Origin: Paulinella micropora
Lineage: Eukaryota; Cercozoa; Imbricatea; Euglyphida; Paulinellidae
DNA: 64,000 nt
Direction: 5' to 3'
NCBI GenBank assembly: GCA_019918135.1
Contig: WBZZ01000141.1
Span: 155,001 to 219,000, forward strand
Positions 21,629 through 31,767 of this stretch are shown here, one piece after another. Positions within the stretch are counted from its first letter, which is position 1, and the number at the start of each line of letters is the position of its first letter. The position numbers and the translations under genes are program-made. The notes below the pieces were generated by a model. That model ran no database searches and had not been told where the DNA came from. It worked only from the letters and a program-made list of their open reading frames with translations.

Positions 21629-22631
21629 CTAATCCAAGCGGGAGGCTATGTAGTTGATGAAAGAACTGCCCTGCTGCTGCGACTGCGCTAGATATGCGCT
21701 TGCCTGCTGCTGCGAATGTGCTAAATAAGCAGAAAGACTGTTGGCATGGTTGGCACCTTGATGATTGCTCGGCTGCCAAATTGCCGACAGCTGCTGGCCT
21801 CCGTAACCGCCGTACATGCCATTATTGCGGCCGCCACCGCCATTCCCACCGCCGCCGCCACCGCCATGCCAGTGGTTGTCATTCTGCTGGCCCCCGACGC
21901 CACTGTTTCCATTTCGCTGCTGTTGCGGAGCGCAAACAAAGCATTGGCAGCCGGGGCCGTGCGAAACTGCCGCCTTTGGCCCCCCGCACCGCGTACACTG
22001 ACAGCCCCGCCCATGAGGATCACAGTCGGGGCACAGGCAGCCCTTGCCATGAAATACGCGTTCAGAGGGGGCGCCATGATTGCCATTCTGATTACCACCG
22101 ACGCCGCCGTTTGCCTTGCGGCCGGGGGTTTGAATACCTGCGGCCGCCACTGCCTGCTGGCACTGTCACCGCTCACACATACAACTTTCCCATGAGGCGG
22201 ATCACAGGTGGGGCACATGCAGCCCTTGCAATGCTTTGCAGGGGGGACGCATTCTTGACACTGGCATCCCGCACCATGCTTGCGATTTACCTTTTCCTCC
22301 TCGGGCTCCTTGCGTCCGCCTTTGCCTTTGGACGGGGTACGATCGCCTCCACCAACGCGGAAGGGCGGGGTCTTGGGCGGGCTCTGGTGCGGGCTCTCTT
22401 CATTGTCACCATCTATCCATAACACCACCGTGAGAAAAGTTGCTGCATAGCATTAAATCAATGCTTACCGTTCTCCTCCTGATTAGCCCTCATGCGAGGA
22501 CAGGTTACGCAGTTGCAACCGGGCCGGTGATGCTGATTGCCCCCTTTCTTCGTGCCCTGCTTGTTACTCGCGCTTTTCTTTGCCCTTTTTTTCGTGCCAG
22601 GCTTCTTCTGAATTTTAGCGGCACACAACAT
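21629..22631 (-). CDS. Cys-rich protein with six H-x-x-G-C-x-C-x-x-C motifs (spliced host gene)
   Basis: This is a host gene, not a mobile element. The chosen start is the ATG at 22631, which gives a short Lys-rich N-terminus. Six copies of an H-x2-G-C-x-C-x2-C motif follow: H-R-P-G-C-N-C-V-T-C, H-G-A-G-C-Q-C-Q-E-C, H-C-K-G-C-M-C-P-T-C, H-G-K-G-C-L-C-P-D-C, H-G-R-G-C-Q-C-T-R-C and H-G-P-G-C-Q-C-F-V-C. The motif resembles the paired H-K-P-x-C-x-C-x2-C units of plant VAL/HSI2 proteins and probably binds zinc. After them come a Gly/Asn/His-rich stretch and a Gln-rich end with a repeated S-A-Y-L-A-x-S-Q-Q-Q unit. One 56-nt GT-AG intron separates the first motif from the rest. A second frame change near 22150-22190 needs either a very short intron or an indel. 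Function unknown; a nucleic-acid-binding role is a guess. Confidence 0.65.
22413..22468 (-). other. 56-nt GT-AG intron of the Cys-rich gene
   Basis: The minus strand reads GAGAAC-G then GTAAGC (donor), with an acceptor TGGATAG before ATGGTGAC. Removing it joins two Glu/Asn/Asp-rich stretches in frame, and the intron itself breaks the frame. Confidence 0.7.
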
Positions 22632-23313
22632 AACTAAAAGCGAAGCCAATTACAGAAGCATTGACCTTGTTCCCCTGTATCGGGCTGACTTTGGGCGATA
22701 GAGCGCCTATTTCCCGCCAAACGAAGCTGCCGTCACTGTCGACTCGTACAGGCAAATTGTATGGCACCAATCCATCGGGGTGGTCCGCCCAGTACGTACA
22801 ACTCCGATTGTCGTTGTTATTCCTTATATTTCATAATATAATTACTGGAATATTGTTTGAATATTAATTATTTAACTGTCATAATATTCTCCATTGAGGA
22901 CAACACATCCGGAGTTTCCGCAGATCCTTCACAACAGCTATAACAATCGTATGTAACAATTATACCGTTATTACGGTCACTACCGGTGAATTGCCTATTT
23001 CACTCAAATCAGTGGCATTTCTACATTTCTGAACTGATGTACGCTTACGTGTCAACGACTGTTTCATCTCTTGTGATGCCGTGGAATCACATATTATAAA
23101 GGTTCAGATTAATCAGTGCGAGCCCTTTCTTACCCGTGATTCCGTGTAGATCTATACGTCATATTGACCCCATGCCAAGCACACGCCTTAGCACGTTACT
23201 ACAAGGTATGTTTACCACAAGTTGTTCTCATTAAAGAATTTATTACCAACCTTCAAAACGTATTTGATTAGGTGTGCGTTTTCTTAAGTACCGGATTACT
23301 GTATCGATAGACC
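22632..23313. other. AT-rich intergenic stretch / presumed 5' part of Copia element 1
   Basis: There is no open frame of note. It contains the 5' flank of the Cys-rich gene and, at 22800-23310, AT-rich sequence that should include the 5' LTR and leader of Copia element 1. I could not match it to the sequence behind that element. Confidence 0.35.
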
Positions 23314-24300
23314 ATGGCAGGTCATGAGCCTGCGCGATATCTACTCAAGACACCGCGCATACCGTTATCAACGCGGAACTCAGTCAAGGACGCTCAGAAG
23401 TTCAACAACTTCCGATGGAGCTACCTACAATGGGCAGAGGCAGCAGATCCCAAAATGCTCATCAGTCTACGCGACGAGTTGTCACCGATTACGCGGGCCG
23501 AAATGAAAATCCTCATTCACCCAGGACCCGCACCAGCAGTGGGGATAGACGATCCAAACGTACAGCTACGAGCCAACGTAGTGGCATTACCGAACGACCC
23601 GACGTGGGAGCAACTACAAGATTGCTACAACCCACAACAGCAGTTACAGATGCGAACAAAAGCAAGAGCATTCATAGCCGAAGCTGTGAATGGACACCCA
23701 GTATTACTATCCCTGCGAGCAGCAGGACGAGAACCATATCAAATGTGGAGACATTTGATTGACGAACTTGGCCTATCGGACGACATCCAACTCGCCCGCT
23801 TACAGACTGAGTTCCACGCCGACAGAATCCCAGAAGGCACTGACGTAGAGAAGTGGATCAGTGAATTCTCCAACCGCTTTGACGAAATGCGAGCATGTGG
23901 ACAAAACTTTCTAGACCCCTACAAATGCCAAGAGCTACTGAAGAGAATCAAGAAAGCTTCCCATCTCAACTTAGGTGAAGCCAGCAACAGTCTCTAATAC
24001 AGCAAGACAGAACCAGCCGCAAAGCCGACGTACGCACAACTTTGTGAGCAGCTAAAGCTACTGGTACAAGCCAACAAACTCGCTGACACCATGGACTCTT
24101 TGACTCTAACCCATGACGTTGAAGCCAAGTCATCGAATACAACAATGTACGTACGCGACCGACGCCCGGGGCAAGAACGCAAGTGCTACAATTGCGGCGA
24201 CACGAAGCACGAACGAAGAGACTGCCAACGCTCTTGCCAACGTAGGGAGTGCAAGCCAACCGGCAAGATGACTACGAACCATTCTGGAGCTGAATGCACA
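23314..24300 (+). CDS. Copia 1 gag with double zinc knuckle
   Basis: An N-terminal gag (UBN2-like) region has Y-L-Q-W-A-E-A and Q-L-A-R-L-Q-T-E-F-H. At 24184-24297 is C-Y-N-C-G-D-T-K-H-E-R-R-D-C, a C-x2-C-x4-H-x4-C knuckle. A second Cys/His unit follows at once and ends H-S-G-A-E-C. Gag packages the element RNA. Confidence 0.65.
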
Positions 24301-24854
24301 AGGGAACGACGACCCGACACCCCTCGAGGTAGATCGCCCGTCTGGAACCGCTCAAAAAGTCGCACGCCATCGCCCTCACCGTCACACCAACGTAGCCGAC
24401 GAGGTCCTACACCTCCACGACGACAAAACAACACCGTCCGCTTTGCTGAAGAGGTAGAAACGTATAACCCGGTCGAGACTACGTCGGATGTGGAGGACGA
24501 TTGGATCAACATGATGGTGGGCGAACTAGAGGATTCCGACAATGACGGATCTGTACACGACGAGAAGCAATTCTCAACGCTGGCACCTACCGGTGCACCG
24601 GCATCTGTACCCTTTCCGCAAACTGTCATTGTTGAACCTCAAACTTCCCCACCAATTCAAGTTATCCCAACTTCGACTACCGCACTACCTTCTACAGCCC
24701 CACCTCTACCCGGTCAAGCCTCAACCATGGACGCTCAACCAGGCACTCCAGCAGCCCGAGGCGTTGTCAACATGCACATCGACTTTGTTACGGACTCAGC
24801 TCTACGACCCTCGAACCTACCGTGGGACAATCTTTCAAGGGAGAAAAAGCTCGA

Positions 24855-25335
24855 TGAAAATGACTTCCGTACAAAGCTCAATGTTTGGGTTTTTCTACAA
24901 AAACTTTACCGCAAGGTCGGCACACCCGCCGGCTTCCCCGTCCCACCTCGACACTGGCCGCCGGAATGGAGAGTTGAAACCCCGCGACACTACATCGTCC
25001 CTCGCGAGGATTCATGGTACCCCAACGACACTTCTGGCCACCGTCCCTACACTCGAATGGGTCACGGAACAGAAGGTATATCCGTTGGACAAACCAATCG
25101 GAGACCGAAGACCAGTCATCAAGTCACCTATCAGACCACAAGCAAGATGCAAGATTGATGTTCAAGTTCAGCCGTACTCCGACATCATGCTATCTACATC
25201 AGACTCGCATTCTGTTATACCTGGGCGCCCTGGTACCACGTTGTCGACGTCCACTTCTGCCTACGACATGCCAAACGAGTCGAAATGGAATACTGGTCGA
25301 TCAGAAAACAATTCAACATATGGCCCGAAGGCTGG
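24855..25335 (+). CDS. Copia 1 lineage-specific modules (HWP and HxCxRH/YWSI)
   Basis: Module one (24855-25025) reads N-D-F-R ... G-F-P-V-P-P-R-H-W-P-P-E-W ... P-R-E-D-S-W. Module two (25231-25335) reads W-Y-H-V-V-D-V-H-F-C-L-R-H, then Y-W-S-I-R-K-Q-F and P-E-G-W. Both occur in the same order in Copia element A, although little else between knuckle and MYND is conserved. Function unknown. Confidence 0.6.
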
Positions 25336-25434
25336 CAAAGTATGGCACCCCTATGCCGCATATGTGCACTATTTCATGACACCGGCATCATACCTATCGG
25401 CCTGCACTCTGACGCACAGACCCCGCCCGCTTCC

Positions 25435-25560
25435 TGCGAATTCTGTGACGCCGTGGAGACTGCCGAACGCAAACAGAAACTTTGCAGTGGATGCAACCGG
25501 GTCAAGTACTGCGACCCTACCTGTCAGAAGAAAGATCGGGCTGCACATCGACGCTTCTGC
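25435..25560 (+). CDS. MYND zinc finger inside the Copia 1 polyprotein
   Basis: The ligand spacing is that of MYND domains: C-E-F-C, then C-S-G-C, V-K-Y-C-D-P-T-C-Q, and a final H-R-R-F-C. All eight zinc ligands are present. MYND fingers of known proteins bind Pro-rich peptides. Here the finger lies between the gag knuckles and the protease, in one open frame with protease and integrase, so it is part of the element and not a neighbouring gene. Confidence 0.85.
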
Positions 25561-26129
25561 CTCTTCGCCTCCTCAGCGGTCAACGAATTGCTACGCAACA
25601 GGGAGCATCAGAAAATAATGCCGTCATGTGGCATTGGATCAACAAACGGAAGATTTGCGGACTTTGCCAACCACCGAATGATGCGTTATGAACTTTCCGC
25701 GAAAAGCAACGAAGTCGTACAAACTCTACCTAATGAGTACGACATTGGCGATGTGCGAGAGATCCTACGCCGGCTTGCAGGCTACCCGCAATACGAACCG
25801 GACAAAGACAAGCGTACAATCTACTCCTGTCGTTTCGCGAACCGTGCCCGCTTTGACACAAACCTTCTAGTGCGATCATTTACGGCTATGATGGTCGACG
25901 AGGGCGATCTCAATGATTGCTACGACTACGGACCAGCGAAGTCGCCCAACCACGAACCGCCGCCTCTTGGAACAGTACCAAACAAACTCTATGGCTACAA
26001 CACATCATCACCTATGTGGCAACAAACTTTACGTGACGGTGGGCTCATTGTAGACATAGAGGGTACGACCAACGACGCAATTATGATGAACACCGATGAC
26101 GATGGTGAACCGGACAACCCTAGCTACCT

Positions 26130-27680
26130 CCCACGAGTCCATACTATCTTCGATTCAGGGAGCAATCGCATGCTCATCCATGATTCAACCGAATGCTCCG
26201 ACCTGATAACGAAAAAGACAGTTGTTGGAGGAATGCAAAATCAACAAATTAGTTTTGACAGCACCGCTACGGGTTATTTACCAATGGTCACCGGCAAGGG
26301 CAAACAACATTGGCTAGAATTACCAAAATCACTCGTTTCGGATTCGCCCTTCAATCTCGTTTCTCCGGGAGTACTGGACCACGACCGAGGCTATTCGTTT
26401 CTATTTCAAAATGGGCAGATCGTAATGATGGACAAGCCCATCACCTTCCTAGAAGAATGGAGGCCAAACGTCTTGGCAAGAGGACGAATGACCACAAGCA
26501 GACTGTATAGAGCGGACAACCTTGCAGATCAACCCCTCGACTTCAACCAACGCCATGTACCTGACGGGAGACACGTCCGGAACGGGGGGATCAAAGACGT
26601 CTCCTACTTCGTTAACAATGCAGCACCAAGACGCAACCTTGCACTGTTCGCATACAACAAAACTTCAAGACGACCAATACCAGCTATGCTTGTTCATCGT
26701 ATGAGTGGACACGGTAACGACAAAGCAATGACAGAGCTTGCAAGAGCATTAGACCGGACGATTGCTGAACGTAACTGGAAAGAACGCATATCACGTCTAT
26801 GTTTCGGATGCAACCAAGTCAAAGCTCCCCGTCTATTCTATCCAAAGAAGAGCCCTAACCAACACTTGGACGAACATTGGGACACACACGAAGCCTACTG
26901 CATGGACTATCGTGGCCCCTACCACCCAAACTCATTGCAAGGAAATAAATGGAAGCTCGTGTTCAAACCTGTCGGAGGAGGCATGTCACTCAACGCCTAC
27001 AACAGTACTCGTTCAGCTACCGAATACATCCCACAGGTGGTGACTATGCTTGCCTTCTACGAAAGGAAAACCGGAGTCAAAGCAAAACACTTACGAGCAG
27101 ACGGCGAGTTCATTGCTACCCTCCTAGTCAATTGGTGCAAACAACAAGGCATCATCCTCAAAATTACACCACCTGACGAACCACGAAACAACTCTGTAGC
27201 AGAACGGGAAATGCTGACTGCAGAAAGACGAGCAACAGCAATCCGTTTGGACGCACATCTACCTGACTTCATGTGGCAAGAGTGCGACTACGCCGAATGG
27301 GCCACCAGAATGGTTACTCCTGCAACAAGTGGCAAGCATCGTGGCAAGTCCCCGTACGAAGTAACAATGTACCACAAGTTTCCCCTCGACTTCTTGCATC
27401 CAATTGGCTGCTTGGCCTTCATTCGTTTACTCGACAAGGACAAACAGAAGAACAGACCAATGGCTTACCCAGCTATTTTGGTCAGATACAACCTTTTTCG
27501 CCGGCTTTACCGGTTTTGGGTAAAAGGCACCAAGAAGATTTTGAAGGCTCGTAATGCGAAGTTCGACCCTCTGACTCGAGGATTTACTGCGATAGTGAAA
27601 CCTAGACCATGGGAGTACGATGAGCAGTACCTGCGTCAACCGACTTTTCACTGCAACCAGTTACACAACAAAAATTAGAA
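26130..27680 (+). CDS. Copia 1 protease and integrase regions
   Basis: The protease box is I-F-D-S-G-S-N near 26150. A GAG-pre-integrase module near 26690 (L-V-H-R-M-S-G-H-G-N) includes C-F-G-C. The integrase core follows, with C-M-D-Y-R-G-P-Y, L-R-A-D-G-E-F and E-P-R-N-N-S-V-A-E-R (D-D-E). A typical Copia C-terminal stretch includes H-P-I-G-C-L-A-F-I-R. Confidence 0.75.
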
Positions 27681-28084
27681 CGGAAAATTCCCGAACCCAA
27701 ACCGTTGGCGACCACAGTCAAGACAGACAATGAGAACGGACACGGTGCTGAGGACAACGGCCAGTCTGGCGACCTTGTTTTTGGAGAGGCAACCTCAACA
27801 ACGACATAACCAGTGCTCTCACTGCCCCCTAACGATGAACACCCAGAACTGCAAACAGAACGTAAAGCACGTTCAAACCGGCTGCCTTCCACCTCCCAGC
27901 TCAACCTTCGGAATGCAAGACGTCCACTTTCTGCCAGCCCATCTCGCCCAGCTCCATCAGTTCGTCGACTCGCCCCTCGAGACATCTCAAGCGTTGTGTC
28001 AAGCTCCAACATCATCGAAAGCAAGAGGGAGCGTCGACAAACTCCGACCGACCACCCCACCCATCACGTCAAAGTGGCTGTGGA

Positions 28085-30075
28085 GATGAACCCAACGGTA
28101 TCTCTACAGAACCAGTTAGCCCCTTTGGTTGATGACATCCCGTCAGACGTCAACGACCCTGCTTGGTGTCTGTACACTAGGACTCTGCGAGTTCCAGAAC
28201 GACAGATAGAGCTTTTTCCCCAGATTGTGGAAGCCCGACGCAAGGAAGTGCAAGGCCTCTACGACACCGGCTGTCTGATCTGGGCATCACGCTCTAAAGC
28301 TATTCGTTTATCATCAAGACCTGTTGCCACAGGCTTTGTTGACGCGGTAAAGATCAACGACAGCGATGCTGGTGAGCTCTTCAAGTCCCGTCTGGTCATC
28401 TTTGGAAACCACATGACGCCCTTCCAGCCATTCAGCCCTTATGAAGTGTCTTCACCAGTTGCTCCAAACTTTACACTACTCGTTCTGTGTAATGGTGGCG
28501 TTGAATTGTCTAATCAAGCAGATAGACTTCTCACAAGCCTATACACATGCCGACATGATCGACATTGTCTTCGCTCTCCCTCCTCTACAATTTAGGCACC
28601 CCACGAAGCCTGATATGCTCTGGCAAGTCAAGAAAGCCCTGTACGGTGCCCCGCAAGCTGTACGTCGTTGGTTCAACCATCTGGCTGCCTACCTTCGCAA
28701 GATTGGCTACAAACAATCTAATGTTGATTTTTGTGTCTTCTTTTTGCCCAACCCTGGCAAAGAATTCACACCGCTATTCGTTCGTAACACAATCTCTCTA
28801 CCATAGATTGTCCTTCTTCGAACGGACGACATGCTCGAATTCTGCTTCTTTATGTCACAGCACAAGGAACTGTGCAGTCAGCTACGTGAGGCTGAATTCC
28901 GGTTGAAAGATATGGACGACGTCAAAATCTTCTGTGGCCGGCAATTCAAACGTTTTCCAAATGGTTTGCTTATTCACCAACGAACAAACATACGAGGGCT
29001 ACGTCATGACCGTGGCTTTGATAATGCTAACTTTGCACCGACGCCGTTGACCCAGCAAGAGCCCCCCCCTGCCCCGGCAAGTTCACCACTACGCCAATGG
29101 AGCCTTCCCCAACTCACAGGCGAACTTTTATGGCCAGCAACACAGACTCAGCCGCACATCCAAATGGGAGTCAACAACTTGGCAGTCTACGCCGGCCGTG
29201 CCCCCGATGTTGCATATGCACTCGTCCCCCGCATCTACCGTCACTTACGTGAAGAACGTGGCCTCTTCTACCCGGCCAACGTCCCGATCAGTCAACTGCA
29301 ACTAATCAGTTACTATGACTCCAATTATGCAAGATGCCGGTTTACACGACGATCCCGAAACGGTGAAGCGCATGACATCACTGGTCCAGTGCTTTGGGGA
29401 GGAAGACGTCAAGACACTGTCTCAACCTCAACCCTCAATTCGGAAGTGATCGCAGCTTCAACAGCATGCCGTAATGTGTTGGCCATCCAAAACTTCGCCC
29501 GAGAGTTGAAGATGCCCATCCCGGTTCCATCTGTAATGTATGGAGACAATCATGGCGCAGTGCTCGTATCAACCAACGGACTTGGCAGCCCACGCGCGCG
29601 ACACATCGACGCTCGTCACCACTTCATTGCCGAGCAAGTACGAGAGGGAAAAATCAGTTCCCGACAACTCCCATCCGAAAAGAACAAAGCAGACATTTTA
29701 ACCAAGCCACTACCAGCTCTGCTACACCAGCGTCACACCAGCAGCATGACAGTACTGCTTTCCAGTTTCTTGCGTGACGATGAAGACACAGTACCAATAG
29801 TCAAACCGATCCAGCGCCTTGGGCAGCAACTTCCGGATTTTTCGCAACCGCCCCGTCGCAAACGCAGCAAGGCAAGAAGATGGCAGACGAATCCCCGCCG
29901 ACTCTGTGACACTTGTTTCGAATGTTTCCGTTCAACGCTCTGCGTTCGAGACTATCCTGAATCATTCGTTGATAGTATAGTCTTTATTGCCCCACCTCAT
30001 TTGCGTCACAGCCTCACACTTCCTAACGTATTTGTAATTACGATAATACTGTTTTATACATTAGTCGTTATTTAG
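28085..30075 (+). CDS. Copia 1 reverse transcriptase and RNase H regions
   Basis: RT shows D-F-S-Q-A-Y-T-H-A-D-type and K-K-A-L-Y-G-A-P-Q-A-V-R-R-W motifs. Its catalytic loop reads L-R-T-D-D-M-L (28819-28830), where most Copia elements have Y-V-D-D; elements A and B have the same R-T-D-D. RNase H near 29310-29720 includes Y-Y-D-S-N-Y-A, S-T-S-T-L-N-S-E-V-I-A and K-A-D-I-L-T-K-P-L. An extra tail of about 110 residues holds a Cys cluster (C-D-T-C-F-E-C) and a hydrophobic end. Confidence 0.75.
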
Positions 30076-30079
30076 TGGC

Positions 30080-31767
30080 ACAAGTGGCACTTAACTATTT
30101 ACCAATACAGCATGTCAGTTACCATTTTAATCAGTACGGATGGATGGTTAGTTAGGACGTAGTATAGGTAGAACAGTTACAGTCATTCAGTCCATATTAT
30201 AATTAGTCACAGTCATTAGTTGTGCTTCCAACCATAATCGTTGCTAGTGACGTGGCATAGTTCTAGAGTAAAACGGAAAGTGATTGTATTCTCAGTAAAG
30301 TTCAGTTCCAGTAACAAGGAAGTAGTCGTGGGATTATTTTAGCGTCATTTACTGACATCCGGAACTCAATCTGCCGGAATTCCTCCAAAGGAATAGTCCG
30401 TCAATTGTGTTTAATCAGACTTGCTTTTAGTCGTGTGTATTTCGGATTTACGTCCAGAGCACTCCTCTCAGTTCGGATCACTGAATATAGTCGCTGATGA
30501 ATATATTCAGTCATCGTCTTTCACGGTTATGCAGCCTTGATTGCTAACGACCTCATGAGCAAGACACAGACCCCCAAACTACTCAACCTTGGAAGCGTAC
30601 CCACGCTCAAACCAAATGAACGACTTTACCAGGAATGGAAATTTCAGTTCCAATCCTTCACCTACGGAGATAGCGCAGAATTGGGAGACATGGTAGCCTC
30701 CGTGTTTGAGGAACCGGACAAAGCCATAGCCAGATTCCCCTACGACCCTACCGAAATCTATTGCAGAAGACTGGTCAGAGTCTTCAGAAGATGAGCAAGA
30801 AACACAACCCCCGAAAGAGAGCGAAAAGGACAAGCCTAAACAGCAAGGCAAAACCGCCAGTGCTCAGAAAGGTAGTACCTCAGCACTCTCGAAAACAGAA
30901 GACGAACTGGAAGAAGAGAGAAAGGCCAGACGAGCACAGACAAACAAGAGAGCCCATTCCAAAAAAAAAAAAGACAAACAAAGAATACGCACAACGAATG
31001 CGTAGGTTGGGACTTTACGTCTCTGTAGCTTTCAAAGCACCAGTCCTAGTGACAATGTGCATGGGAGTGGAAGACAGAAGCCCCATTGGCATATTAGTCT
31101 TAGTGGAAAAAAGGTATGGAGGCAAATCACTTCTTGATATGGGAGACATTGCCTACTGGCTATTCGAAAACCGTCTTACGGAACTCCAAATACAGAGAGA
31201 TTATGGTGGCAAAACCCCTAACGAATTTTTCACTGCACAGCTCTTGTATAAACTCTCCTTCCACCCGGCTTTTGGAGGGCTAGATGCCCTGATGATACAC
31301 TTCGAAACAAGGGGATTACTGCTCACTCTGAAGTAGAAGACATGCTCAGAAAGATCTGGATTAAGTACAAACTGAAACAGAGAACTCAGAAAAGGCTCTA
31401 TGGAGCAGGTGAAACCCCCGACAAAACTAACGGACAACGCAAGAACACCGAAAGATCATTCGTATCTGAACAGTCAGACAGCGACACAAGACGTTGCTTC
31501 AACTGCAACGGGACGGGTCATTTAGCATTTGAGTGCAAGAGCACCTGCACTAAGAATAGCTGCAAGAAAGGCAAAGGTAAACACCCCCGTAAGCATTGCC
31601 CTCTTGACAAGAAACGTAGGCAGACAGGAACAAAACCCTCTAAGAAATCCCCGACATCCACTGTCGCTGTCGCAGAGCAAGCCTCTGACGAACAGGACGA
31701 GGAGCAAGGAGAAGAAAAGCCTGAAAAGGAAGAACAGGATGACGCTGACAGAGAAAAGCCGCGCTGA
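30080..31767 (+). mobile_element. Copia element C, 5' fragment (leader and gag)
   Basis: The start is approximate. Sequence up to about 30524 is non-coding and presumably the 5' LTR. At 30525 a primer-site-like GGTTATGCAGCCTTGATTGC follows, matching 17 of 20 positions of the one in element A. Gag frames follow with several breaks, ending with a double zinc knuckle at 31495-31599 (C-F-N-C-N-G-T-G-H-L-A-F-E-C, then a unit ending K-H-P-R-K-H-C) and an acidic/Lys-rich tail. At about 31768 it abuts the broken 3' part of host paralogue 1; pol is missing. Confidence 0.6.
30537..31767 (+). CDS. Copia C gag fragment
   Basis: The N-terminal gag region has Y-Q-E-W-K-F-Q-F-Q-S-F. A Lys/Gln-rich low-complexity stretch and a helical part follow, then the double Cys/His knuckle shared with elements 1 and A. 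The frame is broken more than once; the piece is a fossil. Confidence 0.55.

Larger units (their letters stand above)
23314..30075 (+). mobile_element. Copia element 1 (MYND-bearing Ty1/copia lineage)
   Basis: The order is gag, double zinc knuckle, two lineage-specific modules, MYND finger, protease, integrase, reverse transcriptase, RNase H; integrase before RT defines Ty1/copia. The coordinates are the first gag codon and the last pol codon, because no LTR pair could be matched by eye. The coding region has around half a dozen breaks, so this is an older copy than elements A and B. It is a different lineage from A/B but shares their unusual modules. Confidence 0.75.

Noticed and set aside
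21694-22422. Plus-strand frames opposite the Cys-rich gene
   Set aside because: The Cys motifs and the intron signals are on the minus strand; the plus frames are Ala/Arg/His-rich shadows.
30080-30524. 3' LTR of Copia element 1
   Set aside because: I could not match it to the region in front of Copia 1, and the primer-like sequence at 30525 assigns it better to element C.
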